From: an uncultured Chloroflexota bacterium
GTDB taxonomy: Bacteria; Chloroflexota; Chloroflexia; Chloroflexales; Roseiflexaceae
Length of the DNA: 48,772 nt
Assembly: GCA_937876225.1 (NCBI GenBank)
Contig: CALFIC010000191.1
Coordinates: 1-48,772 of the forward strand
Direction of reading: 5' to 3'
Shown here: positions 24,617 to 34,863 of the stretch, piece after piece
Numbering within the stretch: the first letter of the stretch is position 1
Layout of the letters: each line of letters opens with the position of its first letter
Made by a program: the position numbers and the translations under genes
Notes under the pieces: model-generated
The model's database searches: none
What the model was told of the DNA's origin: nothing
Seen by the model: the letters and a program-made list of their open reading frames with translations, nothing else

Positions 24617-26842
24617 TTACCGATTGGCGTGGACGTCGGTCACGTTGACCGGTAAACGACTGACCACACCATGCACCGTTTGTACTGCCCCTGAACGAGT
24701 GGTTAGCTCGACGGCAACTTGCGCCAACATTTCGCTGACATTGATGCCTTCATGACGCGGTAGCGTCACCGTGAATTTGGTAGTAAGCGGTTGCGGGTCG
24801 GTGAATTGGCCATCAACTTCCACACGCATCACCACTACGGGGTCATTACTCGCCCGAATCGGCACTAATTGGATGGTCGTGGTCGTATCAGGCACTGGTA
24901 ATGCTTGTTGCGGTGCTTGTTGGTCTGTAGCATTCACCACTGCCATCAGTTGGGACGCCGTAGGGGTAGCATGCCAAATCAACAAGTCATCGATAGTGAG
25001 TTGGGCACTCTTGCCTTGGGGGAATCGCCCAAGGATGGTGTTATCAGCAATACGCGTCGGCAACGTGACCCCTTGACGTTGCGCCACCAATATGCCATCA
25101 ATAAAAAACTGCTTCAGCCCCGTCGCTTGTTGCCAATGCACCGTGATATGGTGGAAGCCTTGGTCGCGACGGGGGACGCGTAATTCGTCACTCGTGCCAT
25201 CATCGGCTACACTCCAAAACACCCACTGCGCATGCCCATCACTGGTAACCTCATAGCGTACCGCAATGGTGCCAACATATTGTTTTTTGGCATCGGGTTG
25301 GGCACTACTCGCAAATAAATAGTGTCGTCCCGAGGTTGCCTTCGTGGTATCTACCCATACCGACACAGTATCATCCGCCGCCACCAGACTATCACGACCC
25401 GTCAATAGCAATGCACTTCCTGTGACAAACTGCAACGCTTGGGCGTATTTGCCAGGCACCAACACCGGGTAACCCACAATTTGGAGCGGTGCTTGGGCCA
25501 ATTCGGGCGTCACACTGCCATCAAACGAATCTACCACGCGGTATTCGGAGCGTGGTGCCACCACCACACTATAAGCGGGCGGTTGCGTTACCGTGATGGC
25601 GGTTTGATCAGGAGGCGTAAAATCAAATTCTCCCCGCAACGAACTATGCCACAACCACGTGCTCGCCAGACAGGCTGGGTCATGGGGACAGGGATCAGGA
25701 CCTTTGCCATACCATCCATACGGGTCGACTTGTTTGCCATCACGGCGTACTTCAAAATGTAGGTGGGGCGTACCAATCACAAAACCACTTTTACCGCTAC
25801 TCCCGATGACATCGCCAGCTGCAACTTTGACCCCTTTACCGCTATCAAGCAATCCCATAAAACGCCGACTAAAACGATCGAGATGCCAATACACCGTCGT
25901 ATAGCCGTCAGGGTGAATAATATAAACCCCATTGCCACGGTGGGTACTGGCATACGCAATACCCGCTGCTGCCGCCAAAATCGGCGTGCCAATTAACTGG
26001 TCGGGGAAGGCAAAATCGTTGCCGTCGTGACCGTCGTATTGCACATCGTGGGACCCCAAATAATTCACCATGACGCCGTCGTCGTGGGATTGCGTATCAA
26101 CCGTCGGGTATTGATGATCAAAATACGCCAAATGCCGTACCCGCACCCCCGCTTGCCATGGTCGATAAAGAAATCCACTTGGTGGGGGTGAGGGAGGAGT
26201 TTTTTTGATGACTAACGCCCCATCAAAGTAGGTTGCAAAGGCCAACACAAAGGCTTTGACCGCTTGTACCCATTGCGTACGCGTACGTCCATGGGCAAGC
26301 ACGCGTTGCATCGCCACCCCTTCAGGCGCTTGGTTCAAATCAATCGTGGTCGTCAACCCGTCACTAAATTGCACCACCGGGGGGCGGTCGTAGGGACCAA
26401 GACCAGCCCGTAGCCCCGCCGCTGCCCAATCAATTTGCGCAGCGAACCCATGGGGGGCATCACTACTTGTCGTGATGGGGGTAGCAAGGAGCGCAGACGC
26501 ATCGTCGGTGCGACTCAATAATTGATTGCTCGCTTCGAGCAGTGCCAACATCATCCGTGGACTGACGCCGTACCAATCGACTGTCGAGCGGATGATACCG
26601 GCGGCAGTCTGATTACCCTCGTGGAATCCCACGAGTGGACCGGGGAGCTGCGCCAAATAGGCCGGCAAATCAGTTTCAACCAAGGCGGCATTGGGCATAG
26701 CAAAGACTTGGGGTGGCACATGACCGACAGCTGCCCACAGCCACACCCACACCACCAATATCTGCGCTATTTTTCGATATTTTTGCCGCACACGCCACCT
26801 TGTAATCCCAAGACATATATCAATTTTCAGTGCGTTTATCAT
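24617..26842 (-). CDS. Secreted M23 (LytM) peptidase with C-terminal LamG-like domain
   Basis: 741 aa from the ATG at 26842; a longer frame to 26941 would place a strange extension before the signal sequence. A hydrophobic segment (ILVVWVWLWAAVGHVPPQVFA) at about 27-48 is a signal peptide. The LytM zinc site is visible as HDGNDFAFP, YWHLD and HLHFEVRRDG. Residues about 440-640 form a LamG/concanavalin-like sandwich (DDTVSVWVDTT, HHITVHWQQATGLKQFFIDG). It probably cuts peptidoglycan cross-links or another Gly-rich peptide outside the cell. It stands alone, divergent from the oligopeptidase gene. Confidence 0.85.
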   Translation of the reverse strand: MINALKIDICLGITRWRVRQKYRKIAQILVVWVWLWAAVGHVPPQVFAMPNAALVETDLPAYLAQLPGPLVGFHEGNQTAAGIIRSTVDWYGVSPRMMLALLEASNQLLSRTDDASALLATPITTSSDAPHGFAAQIDWAAAGLRAGLGPYDRPPVVQFSDGLTTTIDLNQAPEGVAMQRVLAHGRTRTQWVQAVKAFVLAFATYFDGALVIKKTPPSPPPSGFLYRPWQAGVRVRHLAYFDHQYPTVDTQSHDDGVMVNYLGSHDVQYDGHDGNDFAFPDQLIGTPILAAAAGIAYASTHRGNGVYIIHPDGYTTVYWHLDRFSRRFMGLLDSGKGVKVAAGDVIGSSGKSGFVIGTPHLHFEVRRDGKQVDPYGWYGKGPDPCPHDPACLASTWLWHSSLRGEFDFTPPDQTAITVTQPPAYSVVVAPRSEYRVVDSFDGSVTPELAQAPLQIVGYPVLVPGKYAQALQFVTGSALLLTGRDSLVAADDTVSVWVDTTKATSGRHYLFASSAQPDAKKQYVGTIAVRYEVTSDGHAQWVFWSVADDGTSDELRVPRRDQGFHHITVHWQQATGLKQFFIDGILVAQRQGVTLPTRIADNTILGRFPQGKSAQLTIDDLLIWHATPTASQLMAVVNATDQQAPQQALPVPDTTTTIQLVPIRASNDPVVVMRVEVDGQFTDPQPLTTKFTVTLPRHEGINVSEMLAQVAVELTTRSGAVQTVHGVVSRLPVNVTDVHANR

Positions 26843-26957
26843 ACCACGGTCGCTTATTTCTCGGCACGACCAACTTATCACCCACAAAATCACCCTATTT
26901 GGTAATGGATGGTAAACGAAAATCGCCACGCAATCATGCACTGCGATAAACTAACGG

Positions 26958-26963
26958 TATAAT
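26958..26963 (+). promoter_or_regulatory. -10 box of the oligopeptidase gene
   Basis: TATAAT, 41 bases before the ATG at 27005. There is no recognisable -35 at 17 bases, so activation may be needed. Confidence 0.45.
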
Positions 26964-27004
26964 ACGATATAACTCGATAACTCGTTTTGCGAAAGTACCG
27001 CTGT

Positions 27005-29035
27005 ATGCGTCAACCACCACGCGCCCAACCACAACCGCGCAGTACCGTTGTCCACGGTATCACGCTCCACGATGATTATTTTTGGTTGCGTGAACGCCAA
27101 AACCCAGCAGTCCATGACTATCTTGCCGCCGAAAACGCCTATGCCGATGCGCATATATCAGCTACTGCTCGGCAATTACTCGTCAGCGAGCTCCAAGCAC
27201 GCTTGATCGATGATGACGACAGTGCGTCCATCCCCATCGGCACATATGCCTACTTCATGCGCTACAAAAAAGGCCACCAATACCCGGCCTTGATGCGCAC
27301 ATCCCTACATGAACCGCAACAAGCCGCTCAAGTTGTGTGCGATCTCGGCCAAGAAGCGCACGGCAAACCGTTCCTCAAACTAGGTGATTGGGCAGTCAGT
27401 CCCGATGGCACCTATATTGCGTTGTTGCTCGATGACAATGGAAGCGAACGCTTTACCTTGCATATCCGGCGCATCAGCGATGGTCATGCCATGATTACCC
27501 CCGTCCCTGACCTGCATTATGGTTTGGCATGGTCACCCGACGGAGCAGTGCTGGCGTTTGTGCGCCCCGACGAAGCATGGCGCCCGAGTAGTGTCTGGAC
27601 GTGGCAATGGCAACGCGCAGAGAGTCAAGCCAGCTGCATTTTTTTTGAAACCAACGAGCTGTTCAATGTTCATCTGGATCAAAGTGGCGATCAGCGCTTT
27701 TTGATCGTAGGCAGTCATAGTAGCAGTAGCTCCGAAGTCTGGGTATTTGATAGCCAGCATGATTATGCTGCGCATTGTGTGGCCCAGCGCCAAGCAGACA
27801 TCGAATACGATGTGGTGATGGTCGGTGAGCAATTCTATATGCGTACCAATCAGCAGGCCGTGAATTTTTGTGTGCAGACCCGGGCTCTCAGCCAAACTGC
27901 ATGGCAGTCGTACATCGCGCATCGTGACGACACGAGCATCGAAGCACTCGACGCGTTCGAGCAGCACCTCGTGGTGTGGGTACGCCGGGGCGGCTTACCC
28001 CACGTCGACGTCTACCCCCACGACCAGCAAGCGATGCATTGCTTAGAATTTGCCGATGCCGCCTACCACGTGACGTCTATTTACCAGCAAACCTATCACG
28101 GATCAGTACTCTACCTAAGTTATGCCACGCCCATTACCCCCCAAACGGTATTGGCGTACGATATGCAGAGCCGAAGCTATACCACCATCAAACAAGATGC
28201 CGTAGGTGGTGCTGGCCATAATCCCGCAGATTACATCCTCGAGCGGATCTTTGTGCCAGCTACCGATGGCGCCCAGATTCCCTTGACCATCGTGCGCCGT
28301 CACGACGTCGTCTGTGATGGCAGTGCGCCGGCGTTGCTCATCGGTTATGGTGCCTATGGTGCCAATCTCAGTGTGGGCTTTGTGGGCGAGCGGCTCAGCT
28401 TGCTCGAGCGTGGGTTTGTGATTGCCCTCGCCCACATTCGTGGTGGTAGCGAAATGGGCCGTGAGTGGTATCTGCAAGGCAAACTGGCTCACAAGCAGCA
28501 TACGTTTGCTGATTTCATTGCTTGTGGTGAATATTTGGTGGCCCAACAGTACACCAGCAGTGCCCGCATGGGGTGTTATGGGCGCAGTGCCGGTGGGTTA
28601 CTGGTAGGTGCCGTGGTCACACAACGCCCGACGTTGTTTGCGGCGGCGATTGCCTTGGTGCCGTTTGTCGATATCCTCAATACTATTCTCGACCCCACCA
28701 TCCCCCTCACCGTCCCCGAATACGAAGAATGGGGCAATCCCAACGACCCGGAGCAATTCCGCACCATGTGGGAATATTCGCCCTACGACCACACCAGCGC
28801 CCAGACATACCCGGCGATTTTGACGACTGCCGGATTTAATGATCCACGGGTACAATATTGGGAACCGGCCAAATGGGTTGCCAAGCTGCGTGCAGTTGCC
28901 CCAGCAGGGCGCTACTACTTCCTTACCGACATGATTGCCGGTCACGCCGGCAAAAGTGGCCGCTACGATGCAATGATCGACCGCGCCGTTGAATATGCTT
29001 TTTTGTGCGATGTACTCGCCGTACCGTTGAATTGA
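27005..29035 (+). CDS. ptrB: Oligopeptidase B (prolyl oligopeptidase family, S9A)
   Basis: 676 aa from the ATG at 27005; a TTG at 26987 in frame is less likely. The N-terminus RSTVVHGITLHDDYFWLRER and a seven-bladed propeller precede the hydrolase domain. The catalytic triad is Ser528 (CYGRSAGG), Asp613 (GFNDPRV) and His647 (IAGHAGKSGR). It cleaves short peptides, in characterised oligopeptidases B after basic residues. No signal peptide, so cytoplasmic. It is followed 17 bases later by trpB. Confidence 0.92.
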   Translation: MRQPPRAQPQPRSTVVHGITLHDDYFWLRERQNPAVHDYLAAENAYADAHISATARQLLVSELQARLIDDDDSASIPIGTYAYFMRYKKGHQYPALMRTSLHEPQQAAQVVCDLGQEAHGKPFLKLGDWAVSPDGTYIALLLDDNGSERFTLHIRRISDGHAMITPVPDLHYGLAWSPDGAVLAFVRPDEAWRPSSVWTWQWQRAESQASCIFFETNELFNVHLDQSGDQRFLIVGSHSSSSSEVWVFDSQHDYAAHCVAQRQADIEYDVVMVGEQFYMRTNQQAVNFCVQTRALSQTAWQSYIAHRDDTSIEALDAFEQHLVVWVRRGGLPHVDVYPHDQQAMHCLEFADAAYHVTSIYQQTYHGSVLYLSYATPITPQTVLAYDMQSRSYTTIKQDAVGGAGHNPADYILERIFVPATDGAQIPLTIVRRHDVVCDGSAPALLIGYGAYGANLSVGFVGERLSLLERGFVIALAHIRGGSEMGREWYLQGKLAHKQHTFADFIACGEYLVAQQYTSSARMGCYGRSAGGLLVGAVVTQRPTLFAAAIALVPFVDILNTILDPTIPLTVPEYEEWGNPNDPEQFRTMWEYSPYDHTSAQTYPAILTTAGFNDPRVQYWEPAKWVAKLRAVAPAGRYYFLTDMIAGHAGKSGRYDAMIDRAVEYAFLCDVLAVPLN

Positions 29036-29052
29036 AACACGAGAGGTTTCCT

Positions 29053-30243
<1,191 letters not shown>

Positions 30244-30330
30244 CACACCATGACGACGACAACCGTTGCATCTTTGTGCAACAATGGCGCAATCTGGCAT
30301 CGTAGCCCGAATGTATTGACAACGAAGGAC

Positions 30331-32481
30331 ATGACCATGGACATGCAAAGTAATCCTGTCATCGCCGGGATGTCGTTCACTCCACTGTTGATCCAACAAA
30401 TTGCGGTCAGCGTGGTAGGGGTGGCTGCCTTGATTACGGTAGTCGTGTTGTTTATGCGTATCCGGCGCAGCATGGCACTCGATAAAGCCCGGGCGCGCGT
30501 CCAAGCCGATGCCGATGTCGCATTACGCGGATTACGCAGTCGCTTAAATTACACGGCACAGCTCCTCAATAGCGAGCGCGACCGCATGGTGTATGACCGT
30601 GTCCGATTTAGTGATGACGATGCCAAACAAATCGCTCAGCTCATCCAACAAGCCGACCAGCTCTACCAAGCCACCCAAGCCACCCTCGATCGCACAATAC
30701 GGCGCTTACCAGAAGCCCCCACTGCCGCTGAATACGATGCCTTGATCGAAATCGTCAAGGACTTAACCCCCACGATTCCTCCCATCGAAGCGACACTCCA
30801 ACAAAGCATTAAGCAACGGAGTGAGCTGGAATCACTCATCCAAAAAAATAATGACCTCATCGAGCACGTCCAACGTGAACAACAAAAACTCAGACATCGC
30901 CTCGCAGCGCTTGGGATTAATCACCGCGAGCTTTTGGCCGCTGGGGACAGCGACTTGACAAAAGCGCATGAATATTTGGCGAGCCACCAATACACAGACG
31001 CTACTACCCATGCGCAACGAGCCCAACAAATCTATCAAGAGGTTTCTACCCATATCACAACCCTTTACGATGTGCGCAATGGAGTGATTGCCGGGCGTCA
31101 CGCTGCCGAAAAAGCCACTCTACAAGGGTTCGATGTCAGTCATAGCCTCAGCCTCTTCCAAGAAGCAACACGCCTCCTCGATCTCGCCTTGGCTGACATC
31201 CTTGCCGGTAACTTACATGCGGGGAACGCGCTCGTGCGTCAAGCCGAAACATTACGTCAACAAGCAGTCAGCGAAGGGGGCAGTTTACCGATTATCCAAC
31301 AACGCCAAAACGAAGCTATCGCCCAAACCACGCGTGATGGTGAAGTACTCACTGCACAATTTGCCGCAGCGACTATTGCATTCCAATCAATGAAAAATAT
31401 GCACCCGGCATCCTGGAGTGATCTCATGAATGCAGGGAGCGAAGCAGTAGTATTAGCGCGCTTTGGGGCACATTATGTGGCGTGGGCCAATCGTGTCAAT
31501 ACCCCGCAACAATACACCAACGTCAGTCAACTTTTATCACATGCCCAAACAGCCATCCAACGCGCCGGTACGATTTTGCAGATTATCATCCAACGCCACG
31601 CCGATTTACAGCGGATGGAATTAATCGCTCGTCAAGAATTTTCGGATGCCGAAGAACTGATGGAAATCGTCCAATCCCGTATAAACGCCGGCGATAACGA
31701 TGTCACCCAGCATTATCCGACTATCAAAGCAGAGTTTTTGGCGGTACAACAAGCAATTGACGAGATTCCGTTTGATTGTGTCGTCAGTTATCGCAAAGCA
31801 CGCCAATTCATCCAACACACGTACAAATTTTTACCACACAATAACGGCAACACGCCACTCCTCATCGCCGAACGGAGTCAACGCATCCGCGACATGCTCT
31901 GGCGCCAGATTCGCTTGATTGAGCAGTTCCATACACTCCACCCGGTAGCAGAAGCTACACCACTTTTGCAAGGATTGCAGAGTATCCGTCACGAAGCCAA
32001 TACGTTTGATGTGACGTGGCATACGGCAAGTGACATGACCGTACCGATTATTAGTGAATTAACCCGCTTGATTCAACGCTATGACCGCCTCGATAATGCG
32101 ATGTCGCATATTGACCAACAATTACGTCAAGCGTGGCAAAAGCAACTCCCCCGCGAAGAAGCGTTATTTGGCGCGCTGAGTAGTGCCGCACAACGGATTC
32201 GTGCCACCAATGACGAATCCATTCGTACCGCAGCCATCCAACGCCTCTACGAAATCGATAGCGATTATGCGGCCAATCGCATCACGATTACCAACGCAAT
32301 AAATCTGATTCAAACCATGAGCGATGCTTTGCCCAATGACAATTTCGGCACCCAAAGTCATATGATCGACCCAGTACCGTTTTTGCAGATGCGCCGTTGG
32401 GCAAAAATCGGACCATTTGCGCCACCCCTACAACCATTGACGTGGGTACCAACGCACCTACCAACCTTCTCGGAGTGGTAA
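30331..32481 (+). CDS. Long coiled-coil protein with one N-terminal membrane helix
   Basis: 716 aa from the ATG at 30331, six bases after AAGGAC; a frame to 30250 exists but lacks a site. One membrane segment (LLIQQIAVSVVGVAALITVVVLFM, about 18-41) is followed by RIRR, giving an N-out orientation with a cytoplasmic body. The rest is almost all helical and rich in Gln and Ala, with long coiled-coil runs (about 50-260, 300-700). Topology resembles EzrA/septation regulators, but sequence similarity is not evident. I do not recognise the family. Confidence 0.75.
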   Translation: MTMDMQSNPVIAGMSFTPLLIQQIAVSVVGVAALITVVVLFMRIRRSMALDKARARVQADADVALRGLRSRLNYTAQLLNSERDRMVYDRVRFSDDDAKQIAQLIQQADQLYQATQATLDRTIRRLPEAPTAAEYDALIEIVKDLTPTIPPIEATLQQSIKQRSELESLIQKNNDLIEHVQREQQKLRHRLAALGINHRELLAAGDSDLTKAHEYLASHQYTDATTHAQRAQQIYQEVSTHITTLYDVRNGVIAGRHAAEKATLQGFDVSHSLSLFQEATRLLDLALADILAGNLHAGNALVRQAETLRQQAVSEGGSLPIIQQRQNEAIAQTTRDGEVLTAQFAAATIAFQSMKNMHPASWSDLMNAGSEAVVLARFGAHYVAWANRVNTPQQYTNVSQLLSHAQTAIQRAGTILQIIIQRHADLQRMELIARQEFSDAEELMEIVQSRINAGDNDVTQHYPTIKAEFLAVQQAIDEIPFDCVVSYRKARQFIQHTYKFLPHNNGNTPLLIAERSQRIRDMLWRQIRLIEQFHTLHPVAEATPLLQGLQSIRHEANTFDVTWHTASDMTVPIISELTRLIQRYDRLDNAMSHIDQQLRQAWQKQLPREEALFGALSSAAQRIRATNDESIRTAAIQRLYEIDSDYAANRITITNAINLIQTMSDALPNDNFGTQSHMIDPVPFLQMRRWAKIGPFAPPLQPLTWVPTHLPTFSEW

Positions 32482-32493
32482 CGAAATCCACGG

Positions 32494-32499
32494 TATAAT
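32494..32499 (+). promoter_or_regulatory. Probable -10 box of the molybdopterin oxidoreductase gene
   Basis: TATAAT 30 bases before the ATG at 32529 and just after the coiled-coil gene stop. A -35 is not evident. Confidence 0.4.
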
Positions 32500-32528
32500 A
32501 GTTCTGTAGTTCAGTTGAGAGGTTTACC

Positions 32529-33143
32529 ATGCTAAATGCGTTTCGCCGGAAAGCGGAGCGGACACCCGAAGAAATCCAATCACGGGTGCCCCCCGGCCAA
32601 CACCTCACCGAAAAATTCCCCGTCCTGCACTATGGTGACGTCCCCCAATATAAAAATCTCCCCGAAACATGGGATTTGCGGGTGTGGGGTACCATTGAGC
32701 AACCGAAGCACTTTTCGTACACCGAATTCCGTGCCCTGCCTACGGTCGAAGTCATCACCGATATTCATTGTGTGACCCGCTGGAGCAAATTAGACACACG
32801 CTGGTTGGGGGTACGCTTCCGCGATTTCCTCGAATTAATCCCCGCCTTACACCCAGGCACCAATTTTGTGATGGCCCACTGTGAATTTGGCTTTACGGCC
32901 AATGTCCCCCTCGAATATCTAATGCTCGACGATGCGTTGTTGGCCTACAAATACGACGGCGAAGAGCTCACCCCCGACCACGGCTTCCCACTGCGCCTGC
33001 TCACTCCCAAAAAATACTTTTGGAAGAGTGCCAAATGGTTGCGCGGCCTCGAATTCATGAGCTCCGACCGCTTGGGCTTCTGGGAGCGCTACGGCTACAA
33101 CAATAACGCCGATCCATGGCTCGAAGAACGCTATTCGGATTAG
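32529..33143 (+). CDS. Cytoplasmic sulfite-oxidase-like molybdopterin oxidoreductase (YuiH type)
   Basis: 204 aa. It carries the sulfite-oxidase fold: WDLRVWGTIEQPKHFSYTEF, then DIHCVTRWSKLDTRWLGVRFRDFL with the molybdenum-ligand Cys81, and C-terminal HGFPLRLLTPKKYFWKSAKWLRGLEF. Unlike YedY/MsrP it has no Tat signal. Such solo proteins are common in Chloroflexota and Firmicutes; the substrate is unknown. GAGAGG precedes the ATG and a strong terminator follows. Confidence 0.9.
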   Translation: MLNAFRRKAERTPEEIQSRVPPGQHLTEKFPVLHYGDVPQYKNLPETWDLRVWGTIEQPKHFSYTEFRALPTVEVITDIHCVTRWSKLDTRWLGVRFRDFLELIPALHPGTNFVMAHCEFGFTANVPLEYLMLDDALLAYKYDGEELTPDHGFPLRLLTPKKYFWKSAKWLRGLEFMSSDRLGFWERYGYNNNADPWLEERYSD

Positions 33144-33153
33144 TGACCAACCG

Positions 33154-33184
33154 TCCTCCTCACCGTATGGTGAGGAGGATTTTT
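33154..33184 (+). terminator. Terminator after the molybdopterin oxidoreductase gene
   Basis: An 11-bp stem (TCCTCCTCACC / GGTGAGGAGGA), loop GTAT, then five T. Confidence 0.92.
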
Positions 33185-33226
33185 GTATCATGACTATTTT
33201 TTACCCCATTTAAAAGGGGAATTACC

Positions 33227-33760
33227 ATGACATACCATCAGCGCTGGCTCATACCCGTAATCATGACGTTGTTGCTCATCAATGGGGGATTGCTATGGTT
33301 GATTTTTCGGTATGGACAGACGCAATTGAGCACCACGACAATTCCTCCGCCCGCCACTGCAATAGCGATCGTCCACACTACCACAATCACTGCGCAATGT
33401 CGTAAGGACATCGCTATTTACATGGAATTAAGCAAACAACGCATCTATACCTATTACGAATATTATGATGCGATTCCCACTGCCGTATCGACCAGCCAAC
33501 TCGCCACCAAGCTCAAAGCCCTCAGCAAAGATGTACCGGCGTTACCAACAAATTGCCCTGCGGACATTGCCGCACTTTTGAATGCAAATTATCTCAGCGT
33601 CTATGCGAGTGCTCCGATTCATTTATATGTAATCATCAGCAAAAGCCAGAATGGCGTGATTGAAAACGCCAATACACGCATGGCACTGCGGCTGTTTCAA
33701 CGAGAAATAGATATCGCCGAAACAACCACGTGGCGCATCCTAAAAGCGCTCCAACCCTAA
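33227..33760 (+). CDS. Small membrane-anchored hypothetical protein
   Basis: 177 aa. One membrane helix (WLIPVIMTLLLINGGLLWLIF, about 7-27), then a Thr/Pro linker and a helical extracytoplasmic domain with two Cys (AQCRKDI, TNCPADI) that could form a disulfide. I do not recognise a family. AAGGGG precedes the ATG; it lies after a terminator and so must have its own promoter, not recognised. Confidence 0.7.
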   Translation: MTYHQRWLIPVIMTLLLINGGLLWLIFRYGQTQLSTTTIPPPATAIAIVHTTTITAQCRKDIAIYMELSKQRIYTYYEYYDAIPTAVSTSQLATKLKALSKDVPALPTNCPADIAALLNANYLSVYASAPIHLYVIISKSQNGVIENANTRMALRLFQREIDIAETTTWRILKALQP

Positions 33761-33829
33761 TTTAGTAGCGTATCTCCAATACATTACCCCCAACTAATCA
33801 CCCCTGAGCTACCGCACGATACGACTCGC

Positions 33830-33858
33830 TTGACGATGCGCATCGCTACAGGTATAGT
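33830..33858 (+). promoter_or_regulatory. Promoter of trpC-chrA
   Basis: TTGACG (33830-33835), a 17-base spacer and TATAGT (33853-33858). The predicted leader before trpC is about 180 nt. Confidence 0.65.
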
Positions 33859-33919
33859 GCAAGCACCGGTGTGTCCACCAAATAGCCACCGTGTACCCAC
33901 CCTATTAGCGCATGCATTT

Positions 33920-33961
33920 ATGCCAAATGATGACACGGTCGGTTGGCACGCTACCCAATAA
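33920..33961 (+). other. Candidate 13-codon leader ORF upstream of trpC
   Basis: ATG..TAA encodes MPNDDTVGWHATQ with a single Trp codon at position 9. It lies between the promoter and the leader hairpins, but no clear ribosome site precedes it, and tandem Trp codons are missing. Support is weak. Confidence 0.2.
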
Positions 33962-33993
33962 CGACGACAACTAACTACAAAAAACTATAGCCC

Positions 33994-34025
33994 CATGCCG
34001 AGCCTGTTCGCTCGGCATGAACAGG
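33994..34025 (+). promoter_or_regulatory. Mutually exclusive hairpins in the trpC leader
   Basis: Stem A pairs 33994-34003 with 34010-34019 (CATGCCGAGC/GCTCGGCATG, 10 bp). Stem B pairs 34003-34009 with 34019-34025 (CCTGTTC/GAACAGG, 7 bp). They share bases, so only one can form. The element ends 19 bases before the trpC ATG, close to the ribosome site AAGGGG (34032-34037). No U-tract follows, so control of translation is more likely than termination. Confidence 0.5.
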
Positions 34026-34044
34026 TAAACAAGGGGAACTCAGT

Positions 34045-34863
34045 ATGAGTGACAGCATTCTGCAACAGATTTTGGCACACAAAGTCGTCGAAGTTGCCCG
34101 GCAACGAAGCAAAGTCAAGGACGATGCCATCCAACACAAAGCAACGCTCGCCCCACCAGTCCGCTCGTTTGCCCAGGCATTGCGCCGCCATCAACGCCCC
34201 ACCTTGATTGCCGAAGTCAAGCATGCCTCGCCCTCGCGAGGTGTACTGATTGAACCATTTGAACCGTTGGCGATTGCCGCCACCTATAGCCACGGCGGCG
34301 CCTCGGCGATATCAGTACTTACCGACCAACGCTACTTCCAAGGCAGTCTCAAATACCTCGAAGGTATCCGTCAGCAAGATGCCGTCGGTCCAGACGGACA
34401 TCATCCCCCGTTGCTCCGCAAAGATTTCATCATCGATACCTATCAGGTATTTGAAGCGCGGGCCTACGGTGCCGATGCGATTTTGTTGATTATGGCGGCC
34501 CTGCCCGATGCCCAGATCAAGGCCTTGTATGATTTGGCACAGCAGTTGGGCATGGATGTCCTCGTCGAAGTACACGATGACGATGAACTGCAACGGGCCC
34601 TCGCCCTCGATGTCGCCATCATCGGAGTCAACAACCGCAATCTGCATACCTTCGAACTATCCCTCGACACCACGGCACAGGTGTTTGCAAAAATTCCCGC
34701 TGGGCGGAATATCACCTTGGTGAGCGAAAGTGGTATTTTTACCGCCGCAGATGTGACCACTGTGGGACGTCATGGCGCCAATGCCATACTCGTAGGCGAA
34801 GCGCTGATTAAATCGGCTGATATGCTCGCCAAAACCAAAGAATTGGCGGGGTATGCGTCATAA
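34045..34863 (+). CDS. trpC: Indole-3-glycerol phosphate synthase
   Basis: 272 aa. LIAEVKHASPSRGVL, SAISVLTDQRYFQGSLKYL, LLRKDFIIDTYQVFEARAYGADAILLI, VEVHDDDEL, IIGVNNRNLHTFELSL and LVSESGI match the TIM-barrel enzyme; catalytic Lys and Glu residues are in these motifs. It closes the indole ring in tryptophan synthesis. AAGGGG precedes the ATG. Its last 11 bases overlap the start of a chromate transporter gene, an unusual partner. Confidence 0.96.
   Translation: MSDSILQQILAHKVVEVARQRSKVKDDAIQHKATLAPPVRSFAQALRRHQRPTLIAEVKHASPSRGVLIEPFEPLAIAATYSHGGASAISVLTDQRYFQGSLKYLEGIRQQDAVGPDGHHPPLLRKDFIIDTYQVFEARAYGADAILLIMAALPDAQIKALYDLAQQLGMDVLVEVHDDDELQRALALDVAIIGVNNRNLHTFELSLDTTAQVFAKIPAGRNITLVSESGIFTAADVTTVGRHGANAILVGEALIKSADMLAKTKELAGYAS

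Noticed and set aside
33920..33961. Classical trp attenuator leader peptide
   Set aside because: Only one Trp codon, no ribosome site, and the following hairpin has no U-tract. Kept only as a low-confidence ORF.
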